DNA of 64,000 nucleotides, from contig NZ_JH719395.1 in NCBI RefSeq assembly GCF_000271845.1, forward strand, positions 1,465,769 to 1,529,768, written 5' to 3'. This stretch comes from Rhizobium leguminosarum bv. trifolii WSM2297 (GTDB lineage: Bacteria > Pseudomonadota > Alphaproteobacteria > Rhizobiales > Rhizobiaceae). Made by a program: the position numbers and the translations under genes. Position 1 is the stretch's first letter. Each line of letters begins with the position of its first letter. Under the pieces are notes generated by a model. That model saw nothing but the letters and a program-made list of their open reading frames with translations. It searched no databases and had not been told where the DNA came from. Positions 7,551 to 15,393 of the stretch are shown here, in pieces.

Positions 7551-7778
7551 ATGTCTGCCGATTGCATCGTCAAGGCCTTTTGCGGCTGCGCCTGCCCGGC
7601 CCGTGAATGCGCGGAACAGCCCCTCACCCCGGCGCCCGTCACCTTCATCTCCTGGCGCAAGCAGGCCATCACCTGCCTCACCTTCGGCTTCCTCGCCGCC
7701 ATCATCACGGCCGCCTGGATGGAGGCGCAGTTCAAGAACCAGGATCTCGCCGATCAGGAGCTGATGTCATGGAAATGA
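7551..7778 (+). CDS. Small cysteine-rich membrane protein
   Basis: 75 residues with GGGGAGCGGAG directly upstream. The N-terminal part holds four cysteines (CIVKAFCGCACPARECAE). A single hydrophobic segment, AITCLTFGFLAAIITAAW, is followed by a charged tail. This looks like a phage or mobile-element inner-membrane protein, but no family can be named. It follows the preceding gene by 11 nt and is presumably co-transcribed. Confidence 0.55.
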   Translation: MSADCIVKAFCGCACPARECAEQPLTPAPVTFISWRKQAITCLTFGFLAAIITAAWMEAQFKNQDLADQELMSWK

Positions 7779-7804
7779 GCGACGGCACTGCCCGATACCA
7801 CCGA

Positions 7805-8044
7805 TCAGGAACTATATTTGATGTCGCTCGCCTTGGCCGCGGTAATGAACGCCCGCCGCACCTGCTCGGGCTCGGCGGCATCGTTGAAGACGTCGAGCAC
7901 CAGCCGCTCGGCAACCTTGGCCGCCGGCGTCTGGTCGGGCCAATCGTTCAGCAAAGTGTTGCCGGCCTGGACGACATTATATACCGTCCTCACCTTGCCA
8001 TTGATGGTGATCTTCACCGGTTTGAAGCTTCGTCGCTTGCTCAT
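7805..8044 (-). CDS. DUF982-family protein
   Basis: 79 residues from MSKRRSFKPV. The pattern VYNVVQAGNTLLNDWPDQTPAAKVAERLVLDVF, then EQVRRAFITAAKASDI, matches DUF982, a small family greatly expanded in rhizobia (typical end RRAFIAAAREAGI). Function of the family is unknown. It converges on the rightward unit and may mark the island's edge. The ATG at 8044 is preferred to one 15 nt earlier because it directly precedes the conserved region. Confidence 0.7.
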   Translation of the reverse strand: MSKRRSFKPVKITINGKVRTVYNVVQAGNTLLNDWPDQTPAAKVAERLVLDVFNDAAEPEQVRRAFITAAKASDIKYSS

Positions 8045-8255
8045 GGCCCAGTATCTCACACGGAACGCGACTCAACGAATCACTTTGGGACTCGTTCCGG
8101 TTGAGGGAGCCGTCTTGGACATATGCCCTGTGGTTGGCGCGCTCGGTTATAACGTTCCCGCAGAAAAATTCTAACCGGATAGAGGTTCGGCTTCGGCCGA
8201 AAAGCGCCGCCCTTCCAGAATTCTCGCCTTGATTCGCCGGCGCCGCCGCCTAATT

Positions 8256-8271
8256 TGACCATATATGGTCA
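8256..8271. promoter_or_regulatory. Operator palindrome of the antitoxin-toxin operon
   Basis: TGACCATATATGGTCA is a perfect 16-bp palindrome ending 19 nt before the antitoxin start. Antitoxins of this class, alone or with toxin, normally bind such sites to autoregulate. Assignment by position. Confidence 0.6.
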
Positions 8272-8290
8272 TTTAGAATCGGAGGCTGCA

Positions 8291-8542
8291 ATGTCGACAA
8301 TCAGCGTGGCAGAGGCAAAGGCCGGTTTCGCCGGTCTGGTCGATGAAGCGGCGAACGGGGAATTCGTCACGATCACGCGGCACGGAAAGCCCGCTGCCGT
8401 GCTCGTATCCGTCGAAGCGGCCGAGGCCGCGAAAAGGGCTTTGAAGAAGCCACGGCCGAATTTCGGGGATTTTCTGTTGACCTTCCCCGGCGGGGTTGAG
8501 TTGGAGCGGAACCCGTCGACAATGCGCGATATCGATCTGTGA
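8291..8542 (+). CDS. Phd/YefM-type antitoxin
   Basis: 83 residues. MSTISVAEAKAGFAGLVDEAANGEFVTITRHGKPAAVLVS is the classic Phd/YefM DNA-binding fold; the C-terminal about 30 residues would wrap the toxin. GGAGG lies 5 nt before the ATG. The protein should neutralise the PIN toxin encoded next and repress the operon through the palindrome at 8256-8271. The stop overlaps the toxin's GTG start (GTGA at 8539-8542), a standard coupling in such modules. Confidence 0.85.
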   Translation: MSTISVAEAKAGFAGLVDEAANGEFVTITRHGKPAAVLVSVEAAEAAKRALKKPRPNFGDFLLTFPGGVELERNPSTMRDIDL

Positions 8543-8988
8543 CCGCCTACCTTCTCGACACCAACATCATTTCGAAATTCGCGCCGGGCAAGATGCCGCC
8601 GTCCGATCCAATAGGGGCATGGTTTCATGAGCAAGGCGAAGCCGATAGCCTGTTTCTGTCGGCTCTATCGGTCGCGGAGATCGAGAAGGGAATGCGGAGC
8701 CTTCACCGTCCCGGCGGGATCGAGCGGGCAAAGCGCCTTTCGACATGGCTGGACTTAATCACCGACAGTTTCGGCGATCGGATCTTGCCGATGGATATCG
8801 TTGTCGCGCGCATCGTCGGCGCTCTGGAAGATGAAGCCGAGAGCCGAGGGCGTCATCCGGGTCTCGGCGACCTCATCATCGCGGCGACCGCGCGGGCCTA
8901 CGACCTCACCGTCGTTACGGAAAACCTGCGGCATTTCCAGCCGCTTGATCTCGCTGTCGATCTTCCCGCCGCGTTCCGGTCGGAATGA
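8539..8988 (+). CDS. vapC: VapC-family PIN-domain toxin
   Basis: 149 residues from a GTG start overlapping the antitoxin stop. PIN-domain acidic residues are in place: Asp7 (LLDTN), Glu47 (VAEIEKG) and Asp111 (GDLIIAATA), with VVTENLRHF at the C-terminus. VapC toxins are Mg-dependent RNases that cut tRNA or rRNA. Pairing with a Phd-type antitoxin places it among the FitB-like VapCs. The module sits between the prophage-like island and the 3' end of tRNA-Pro. Confidence 0.85.
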   Translation: MTAYLLDTNIISKFAPGKMPPSDPIGAWFHEQGEADSLFLSALSVAEIEKGMRSLHRPGGIERAKRLSTWLDLITDSFGDRILPMDIVVARIVGALEDEAESRGRHPGLGDLIIAATARAYDLTVVTENLRHFQPLDLAVDLPAAFRSE

Positions 8989-9073
8989 TCGTTGCCGTCA
9001 TTTTTAGTCAGTCGAGGATTTCGGGAAACATTAGCAACCCTGCTTTCCGGCAATAATGACCGAGGGTTACGAC

Positions 9074-9150
9074 TGGTCGGAGTGGAGTGATTCGAACACT
9101 CGACCCCCACGTCCCGAACGTGGTGCGCTACCAGACTGCGCTACACTCCG
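9074..9150 (-). tRNA. tRNA-Pro (anticodon CGG)
   Basis: 77 nt including an encoded CCA. The acceptor stem CGGAGTG pairs with CACTCCG. The anticodon stem CCACG/CGTGG encloses TTCGGGA, giving anticodon CGG. T-arm GTTCGAATC is present. Its 3' end faces the VapBC module and the prophage-like island, the usual geometry for an integration site, but no second copy of the tRNA end was found. Confidence 0.95.
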
Positions 9151-9414
9151 TGACCAGCGGCGCTTCTATAGAACAGCCTATCTGGTTGCACAAGCACCAA
9201 ATTCCAAAAAGCCGGTGGAATTTTTGACGGGTTGATGACAGGGCGGGCGATGCACTGCTGCTGCAAAAAGACACACTCGGAGCAAATCGTCTGGAAGTGC
9301 CAAAGGGGCAATTTTCTTTTGCCGGGTTCCGCGCTAAAGGGCTCGACGGGACAGGCGAAACCGCGCGTAAACAGCGGATTCGCAGCCACTGCGCTAGAGA
9401 CCAGGGACAACACG

Positions 9415-9822
9415 ATGAAACTCCGCACCATCACCGCGGCCGGGCTTGCAATTGGGCTTGCCGGATGCACGACCATTCCTTCCGCCGGCAATCCGATCGA
9501 GGCCCGCTGGGTCGGCAAATCGGCCGGCATCTTCTTTGCCGCCTACGGGCCGCCGATCAGCGACCGCGAAGAAGGCGCCACCACCGTCTATACCTGGCGC
9601 GGCGGCTACAAGACCGTGCGCAGTCCGGCAAAATATGCCGAAGGCGCCGACGGCAAGCGCGGCAAGCAGATCGCGTCGGCCCGCACCGCCTATCTGCGCT
9701 GCCAGGCCGAAATCACCACCAGCTCGGATTACACGATCCGCGACATCCGCACCGTCGCCGACATTCCCGGCGTCAACGGCCCGTCCTATTGCGCCGAGTT
9801 CCTAGCGCCCGAACAGAAGTAA
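9415..9822 (+). CDS. Small lipoprotein
   Basis: 135 residues. MKLRTITAAGLAIGLAGC is a lipoprotein signal with lipobox LAGC, so the mature protein is anchored through Cys18. The body contains VYTWRGGYKT and a Lys/Arg-rich stretch, and two further cysteines (RCQAEI, YCAEF) may form a disulfide. Similar lipoproteins are common in rhizobia without known role. The longer upstream frame is rejected because the signal begins here. A hairpin terminator follows at 9846. Confidence 0.75.
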   Translation: MKLRTITAAGLAIGLAGCTTIPSAGNPIEARWVGKSAGIFFAAYGPPISDREEGATTVYTWRGGYKTVRSPAKYAEGADGKRGKQIASARTAYLRCQAEITTSSDYTIRDIRTVADIPGVNGPSYCAEFLAPEQK

Positions 9823-9845
9823 CGGGCAACCCGAAGACACCGAAG

Positions 9846-9871
9846 CAGGCGGCCGATGTGCCGCCTGTTTT
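9846..9871 (+). terminator. Rho-independent terminator of the lipoprotein gene
   Basis: An 8-bp stem CAGGCGGC/GCCGCCTG with a 6-nt loop is followed by TTTT, 24 nt after the lipoprotein stop. Confidence 0.8.
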
Positions 9872-9964
9872 GCGTTGGGAGCCGGCCTTAGAGGTGCGGA
9901 TCGAGGCGGGCGATGAGGTTGAGCGCATAAGCGGCGCGCAGGAGATGATCGGCGCGTTGGCAGC

Positions 9965-10145
9965 AAGACCCCTCCCCAACCCCCTCCACACAAGGGGGAG
10001 GGGCTAGGCTGCGGTGTCCGGCGGTAGCCGGAAGGCGAGGTCTTGCTGGCTGTTATCGTTTCGCAGATGGTTACGGTGAGGGTTACGTGAAGCGGTGCGA
10101 CACGTTAGCCCCCCCCTTGTGGGGAGGGGTTGGGGCGGGGTCTTG
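9965..10145. repeat. CCTCCCC-type palindromic repeat, copy 1
   Basis: Ends in inverted arms GACCCCTCCCCAACCC and its near-complement GGTTGGGGCGGGGTC. Related arms delimit the two elements between the DNA ligase and exonuclease genes (52311-52450 and 52687-52850). The interior is unlike those copies. It fills most of the 9872-10171 gap; no gene is seen there. Confidence 0.6.
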
Positions 10146-10171
10146 GGCCGATCCGAGACCGCCGCTAAAGC

Positions 10172-13147
10172 TCAGCCCTCCGCCGGCCCGTAGAGGCCGA
10201 GCTGATCGAGAAGCGCGCGCTGCCGGTCGGCATTTTCGACCAGGAGGCCGGTGTAGCGCTCGACGATGCGGCCGCGGTGATCCGGATCGGAGACGGCGGA
10301 CAGCGCGCCTGTTATGGCGGCGATCTTTTCCGAGGCCTGGCGCAGCTCTTCCAGCAGCTTGGCCTTGCCGCCGGCTTCCGCGACGACCTGCTTCGTCACC
10401 TTGCCGATGCCGGCCGGCGTGCGGCTGCCGCCGGAGACGTATCCCTCCGGCAGATCGCCCTTGAGATTGACGACGGATTTGAAGCGGATGACGTCGAAGA
10501 TCTGGTCGACCGCCTGCTTGGCGCCGGTTACCCGCGAGGGGTGGTCGGTGTCGGCGGCGGCATGCGGCAGCAGTTCGAGCTTGCCCTTGTGGCGCTCCTC
10601 GAGCGGCAGGTAGGGCAGCATCGGGCCGCTGAGCGCGCCGGTCGCAGCATCCCTGAAAAGGTCGGCGTCGATGGCCGCATGGGCGATCTTGCCGGAGGCA
10701 AGGGCTGCGTCGAGCGCGCCGGCGTCGACAACTTCGCCGCGGTCGTAATTGACCAGCACGGCGCCGTCCTTCATGGCGCCGAGCACCTTGGCATCGACGG
10801 TGCCGGCATTGGAATAGACGCCGGTCGCTGCGTCCAGGCGGCCGAGGCCGATATGGACGGAGAGCACGTCGGCGCCGCTGGCCGCTTCGACCGGGCTTGC
10901 GGCATAGTCAAAGCCCTCCGCCTCGATCCAGCGCCGGTGATGCTCGCGGGCATAGATCGCCACCTGCATGCCGAAGGCCTTGGCGAGCTTGGCGACTTCA
11001 CGGCCGATATTGCCATAGCCGAGCACGGCAAGCTTGCGGCCCTCGAGCTTTGCCGTCGGAAAATCCTTGAGCTGGCGGCCGGTATCGAAATCGCCGCCAG
11101 AGACCATCCGGTGCAGCCTGTCGACCGGCAGGTCGGGCACGACCTTGAGGATCGCCTTCACAGCCATCTGGGCGGTCGCCCGGCTGTTGATGCCGGGTGT
11201 GTTCATCAGCGCCGCATTGCCGCCCTCGCCGTTGCCGCCGCCCCAGGAGGCCGAACCCATATTGCCGGTGCCGGCGCCGATGCGCACGCCGCCGAGCGAA
11301 AACACCGAGGCCTTCGGGATGAAGGTCGCAGCCGCGATCAGCGCGTCATATTGGCCCTTGTCGGTCTGCGGCAGGATCTCCGCCTCGGTGCTGAGGTTCG
11401 GCTGATAGAAGAAATGGATGCGGCCCTTTTCAAGCCCGGCTCGATCACCGAGCGGGCCGAGATGAAAGGCGCCGCCCTTCTCCTCGATATAGGCCTTGAC
11501 CTCGCTATAGTCGGGCTCGCCGTCAGCGCCGAAGCGCAAGCCGACCAGATCGGCAATCAGCACCGTATAGGCGTGGTTCGGATCGTCCTTGCGCACGGCG
11601 CCATCGGCCTTGACAGGCGCCTCGAAGGTCACGCCGTTCTTTGCCAGTTCCTCTTCGAGAACGACGATCTTGGCTCTGAGATAGGCGTATTGCAGGTTTT
11701 CCAGGAGTGCCACGACATCTTCGGGCTCGCGGATGCCGCCGACCCAGGCGCGGTAATCGCCTGGAGTGCCGGGGAAGGCATTGACGTAGCGGGCGGCATC
11801 GAGGCCGGGCTCGTATGCGCCGTTCGGATGGGTGATGCCCTCATAACCGAGCAGTTGTTTGGAACGAGCGATGATGCGGGCGTGAATGCCGAGATCGGTG
11901 ATGCCGTCGTCCTCGACCTTCAACAGCGTCACTGCCGCACCACGCCGGTCGGCATCGGTGACGGTCAGCGACAGCAGCGGATGCGACTTGACCCACTCGT
12001 CAATCACGGCGCGATTAGCGGCGGAGCGGCGGTTGAACTCGACGACGGAGCCGACCCGGGCTTCCGACTGCAGCAGGCCGAAGGTGGTCTCGGCAAAGGC
12101 GAGCGCGCTGTAGGTGTTGATGACGCCGCCGAGCATGCGGTCTTCGGCCGGATCGTAGAACGGGCCGGCATCGACGGAGCGCTTGGCCGAAAACGGCTGC
12201 CGCGGATCGATCGGCGGGGCGATCTTCAGCTGCCGCGGGATCGCCCAGGCCGGATCCTGCTGATTCTTCTCGATCAGCGCCAGGGCATGCGGCGTGAAGG
12301 AGGCGACGAAATAGCCTGAAATGCCGCCGATCGCCTTCTGCAACGGCATGAACAGGCAGCATTTCGCCATCACCGCGCTGACCAGTTCAGGCTCCCAGGG
12401 CATGGCGCCGAGCATCGAGGTGGCGTCGAACACCGCATGGCGGTTAGCCGGATCGCCGTCGAGCCAGTTCAACAGCTCGTGGATCTCGCCGCTGGTGTAG
12501 GCATTGGCGCCGGTGGTTTCGTGGCCGACGCCGACGAAGATCGAAACGCCGAGCGCCGAAAGTTCGGCCGCCGTCGGGATCACGCCTTCCGAGGCGGCGA
12601 AATGAATGCGGCTCTCGCAGCCCTTTTCGGCAAAGCGCTGCATCTCGATCAGCTGCGTCGCCCAGGACTGGCGGAAGAAGCCGGCCGCCTTGGACGGATC
12701 GCTCTCCGGCTGCGGCGTATCGACATAGACGCGCTGGGCGGCATCGTTGGCATTCATCAGATGCTGGATGCAGACGGTGAAACCGCTATGGCCGCCGCCG
12801 AGCCCGACCGCCATGCGGTTGGTCTTGGGAAAACCGAAATAACGATGGATCGCCCGCATCATGTCGGTCAGGATCTTGTCGGCCGGATAGCCGCGATGCA
12901 TGCTGCGGGAAATCTCGGCCGTGGTGAAGCCGCCGATGTCGTTGCCGCGGTCGTCGTACTTGCGATAGGTCTTTTCGATCCAGGCGTCGAAGGCGATGCG
13001 CCGCAGGCGGCTATCCACTTCGTCGGTCGTCGCATCGGTGATCGGCCCGACGCCGAAGAACGGGTTGGACGGCAGTCTCGGCGCACCCGACGCGGTCTGT
13101 CGAAGGGCGCTCAATCGCTGTTCCTGCATCTGCGCGATATCTGTCAT
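10172..13147 (-). CDS. Fused class V aminotransferase-like / 2-hydroxyacid dehydrogenase
   Basis: 991 residues from MTDIAQMQEQRL. The N-terminal about 480 residues resemble phosphoserine aminotransferase-like PLP enzymes, with probable PLP lysine K271 in PLQKAIGG. The C-terminal half resembles phosphoglycerate dehydrogenase, with the NAD motif GYGNIGREVA near 702 and the catalytic-type Arg in NYDRGEVVD. His of LLPHAAAD may be the catalytic base. The usual Glu of the family (DVFxxEP) is not evident and there is no ACT domain. A fused SerC/SerA-like enzyme of serine synthesis is plausible, but a different substrate is possible. The 120 residues upstream of this ATG belong to repeat DNA. Confidence 0.8.
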   Translation of the reverse strand: MTDIAQMQEQRLSALRQTASGAPRLPSNPFFGVGPITDATTDEVDSRLRRIAFDAWIEKTYRKYDDRGNDIGGFTTAEISRSMHRGYPADKILTDMMRAIHRYFGFPKTNRMAVGLGGGHSGFTVCIQHLMNANDAAQRVYVDTPQPESDPSKAAGFFRQSWATQLIEMQRFAEKGCESRIHFAASEGVIPTAAELSALGVSIFVGVGHETTGANAYTSGEIHELLNWLDGDPANRHAVFDATSMLGAMPWEPELVSAVMAKCCLFMPLQKAIGGISGYFVASFTPHALALIEKNQQDPAWAIPRQLKIAPPIDPRQPFSAKRSVDAGPFYDPAEDRMLGGVINTYSALAFAETTFGLLQSEARVGSVVEFNRRSAANRAVIDEWVKSHPLLSLTVTDADRRGAAVTLLKVEDDGITDLGIHARIIARSKQLLGYEGITHPNGAYEPGLDAARYVNAFPGTPGDYRAWVGGIREPEDVVALLENLQYAYLRAKIVVLEEELAKNGVTFEAPVKADGAVRKDDPNHAYTVLIADLVGLRFGADGEPDYSEVKAYIEEKGGAFHLGPLGDRAGLEKGRIHFFYQPNLSTEAEILPQTDKGQYDALIAAATFIPKASVFSLGGVRIGAGTGNMGSASWGGGNGEGGNAALMNTPGINSRATAQMAVKAILKVVPDLPVDRLHRMVSGGDFDTGRQLKDFPTAKLEGRKLAVLGYGNIGREVAKLAKAFGMQVAIYAREHHRRWIEAEGFDYAASPVEAASGADVLSVHIGLGRLDAATGVYSNAGTVDAKVLGAMKDGAVLVNYDRGEVVDAGALDAALASGKIAHAAIDADLFRDAATGALSGPMLPYLPLEERHKGKLELLPHAAADTDHPSRVTGAKQAVDQIFDVIRFKSVVNLKGDLPEGYVSGGSRTPAGIGKVTKQVVAEAGGKAKLLEELRQASEKIAAITGALSAVSDPDHRGRIVERYTGLLVENADRQRALLDQLGLYGPAEG

Positions 13148-13272
13148 TGCCTGCCTGTCTCTGTCCGGAGCTGAAGTTACCTTCATGGTGAAGCGACTGC
13201 CCCGGCAAGACAACCTCATATGCGCCGAACGACAGGCGAAACGCGCCATGGGTGAGGAGATCGGCGAAAGTG

Positions 13273-13446
13273 GCCCCTCATCCGGCTGCCGCCACCGACC
13301 GGGGTCGAGCCACGGGTCTCGACCCGTCCTTCGGACCCCCGTAAACGGGGCGAAGGGGGAGAGCCGCAGCCTATCCGATCCTGTCTGACCTCTCGCAGGG
13401 CACGTCCCCTCGCCCCGTTTTACGGGGAGAGGGTTAGGGTGAGGGG
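13273..13446. repeat. RIME-like mosaic palindrome, copy B (long form)
   Basis: Runs from CCCCTCATCCGGCTGCCG to GGGTTAGGGTGAGGGGC, with the CCCCGTTTTACGGGG hairpin at the right. It carries an additional hairpin module (GGGTCGAG...CTCGACCC) shared only with copies at 31556 and 37172. The rest of the 13148-13889 gap shows no convincing gene. Confidence 0.75.
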
Positions 13447-13718
13447 CAGGCTTCGGATGGACCCCACCATCCGCCCCACACAAAAGGGGCTTGCCGCCCC
13501 CAGCCATCCGGCGTATGTCTTGCCCGTCGCGAAAAGCGACTGCTTCCCTTGATCCGCTCAGTGGCGGAGTAAACAGGTGGACGAATGGTCGTCCAGGCGG
13601 TCGAATACACGCCAGCCATGCGCTTCAGCCATGGTTCGGCCAGCACCTCCCAGAAACCAAACGCCTGACCCAGCGTCAGGCTTCATCGTGAGCCTTCGGC
13701 GTCTCGATCCGTTCCGGC

Positions 13719-13781
13719 AAAACTGCGTCCCGCGTTTTGCCCGGGAAAACTGCGTCCCGCGTTTTGCCCGGGAAAACTGCG
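13719..13781. repeat. 27-bp tandem repeat, about 2.3 copies
   Basis: Two exact 27-bp copies (13719-13745, 13746-13772) starting AAAACTGCGTCCCGCG and ending GCCCGGG, plus a partial third AAAACTGCG. It lies about 110 nt before the TetA-like pump gene. The period is nine codons, but no credible gene covers it. Confidence 0.85.
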
Positions 13782-13889
13782 AAGCGGCTTTCCCAGGAAT
13801 GGCTTGAAAGCGGCAGAGCTTTTCCGTGATTCAAAGGAACCGGAAAGGCGCTGCCGGCGCTGCACGCCTGCGTCGACCGGAAACGCGCC

Positions 13890-15080
13890 ATGACCAGATC
13901 CCTCATCGTCATCTTCACTGCCATTGTCCTCGATGCCGTCGGCATCGGGCTGATTTTTCCGATCCTGCCGTCGCTGCTGCAGGAGATTACCCATGCCGAA
14001 AACGTCGCCCCCACGATCGGCACGATGACCGCGCTCTATGCGGTCATGCAGTTCATCTTCGCGCCGGTGCTCGGGGCGCTGAGCGATCGGCTCGGCCGCC
14101 GGCCGGTGCTGTTGATTTCGCTGGCGGGGGCGGCCGTCAACTACCTGTTCCTCGCCTTTGCGCCCAATCTCGCCCTGCTGTTCATCGGCCGGGCGATCGC
14201 CGGGCTGACCAGCGCCAATATCGCGGTGGCGACAGCCTATATCACCGACATTTCGCCGGAGGAGAAACGCGCCCGCCGCTTCGGCCTGTTTAACGCCATG
14301 TTCGGCCTCGGCTTCATCATCGGCCCGGTGCTCGGCGGCGTGCTCGGCGATTATTGGCTGCGGTTGCCTTTCATCGCGGCCGCCATCCTCAATGGCGCCA
14401 ACCTGCTGCTCGCCTTGTTCATCCTGCCGGAATCGCGCCCCGGCAGCCGCGAGAGGATCGAGCTTTCGACGCTCAATCCGCTGCGGCCGCTGCGCGCGGT
14501 GCTGGAGGTCAAAAGCCTGCTGCCTGTCATCATCCTGTTCTTCATCTTCAGCGCCACCGGCGAGGCCTACGGCACCTGCTGGGCGCTCTGGGGCAGCGAC
14601 GCCTTCCACTGGAACGGGCTGTCGATCGGCCTTTCGCTCGGCGCCTTCGGCATCTGCCAGGCGCTCGCCCAGGCCTTCCTGCCCGGGCCTGCCGTCAAAC
14701 TGCTCGGCGAACGCGGGGCGATCCTGACCGGTGTCGGGGGCGTCTGCATCGCCCTCACCGTCATGGCCTTTGCCGATAAGAGCTGGATGATCTTTGCGAT
14801 CATGCCGGTGTTCACGCTCGGCGGCATCGGCGTGCCGGCGCTGCAGTCGCTGGCGACCCGGCAGGTCGATGAAACCAGCCAAGGCCAGTTCCAGGGCGTG
14901 CTGGCCTCAGTCGTCAGCCTCGCCTCGATCATCGCGCCGCTTGCCTTCTCGAGCTTCTATTTCGTCGTCCGCCGGGAGTGGCCGGGCGCCATCTGGCTCT
15001 CGGTCGTCGCCGTCTATGCGGTCAGCGTGCCGCTGGTTCTCGACCTCAGGCTGAAGAGGCCGGAGCGGGCTGCGGGCTAG
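13890..15080 (+). CDS. TetA-type MFS drug efflux transporter
   Basis: 396 residues with 12 predicted membrane helices. The motif GALSDRLGRRPVLL between helices 2 and 3 is the MFS/TetA signature, and AVMQFIFAPVLGALSDR and FGLGFIIGPVLGG fit the TCR/Tet subfamily of proton-driven tetracycline/drug exporters. Substrate cannot be told from sequence; chromosomal homologues in rhizobia are usually housekeeping multidrug pumps. The gene stands alone between repeats, without an adjacent TetR. Confidence 0.85.
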   Translation: MTRSLIVIFTAIVLDAVGIGLIFPILPSLLQEITHAENVAPTIGTMTALYAVMQFIFAPVLGALSDRLGRRPVLLISLAGAAVNYLFLAFAPNLALLFIGRAIAGLTSANIAVATAYITDISPEEKRARRFGLFNAMFGLGFIIGPVLGGVLGDYWLRLPFIAAAILNGANLLLALFILPESRPGSRERIELSTLNPLRPLRAVLEVKSLLPVIILFFIFSATGEAYGTCWALWGSDAFHWNGLSIGLSLGAFGICQALAQAFLPGPAVKLLGERGAILTGVGGVCIALTVMAFADKSWMIFAIMPVFTLGGIGVPALQSLATRQVDETSQGQFQGVLASVVSLASIIAPLAFSSFYFVVRREWPGAIWLSVVAVYAVSVPLVLDLRLKRPERAAG

Positions 15081-15157
15081 CATGGGTTTCGCTCCGTCCG
15101 GGTCAACGCCCGAAGAGGTAGAGGGTGATGCCTTTTAGCCAGCGTGGCGGCGGGGCG

Positions 15158-15336
15158 CACCCCCCTCTGTCCTGCCGGACATCTCCCCCACAAGGGGGGA
15201 GATCGGCAAGAGGCGAACACTTCGTCCCTCTCGATTGATCGACGGATGCAAGCCGTCATTGTTTGGGGAAGCCCGTGCCCCCAGCCGATCTCCCTCCTTG
15301 TGGGGGAGATGCCCGGCAGGGCAGAGGGGGGTGGCC
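15158..15336. repeat. CATCTCCCCC-type repeat, left copy
   Basis: Long palindromic element bounded by CACCCCCCTCTG and CAGAGGGGGGTG, with inner arms CATCTCCCCCACAAGG and CTTGTGGGGGAGATG. Its right half is present in inverted orientation at 16569-16645, on the far side of the dipeptidase gene. It fills most of the 15081-15393 gap. Confidence 0.8.
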
Positions 15337-15393
15337 ACACGACGGCGCTCTCCGAACCCTACGCCGCCTGCGCCGCATTTTTCGAAATCGTCT

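Noticed and set aside
3171..9150. Second copy of the tRNA-Pro 3' end as an attachment site for the island
   Set aside because: Searched by eye for the T-arm and acceptor sequence to the left of the island; none was found, so a true att pair cannot be claimed.
10277..12319. 680-residue open frame opposite the aminotransferase/dehydrogenase fusion
   Set aside because: High GC on the third codon position of the real gene produces long antisense frames; the sequence lacks domain motifs and is a shadow. The same holds for 35502-36797, 50753-52336, 55643-57082 and 58883-60604.
13434..13646. Minus-strand ORF with WLKRMAGVYSTAWTTIRPP
   Set aside because: Partly made of RIME sequence; no ribosome-binding site or recognisable family. 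May be a remnant, but nothing supports a gene.
13890..15080. Naming the MFS gene tetA and calling it a tetracycline resistance determinant
   Set aside because: Motifs fit the family but chromosomal homologues have mixed substrates; there is no tetR nearby and no basis to claim resistance.
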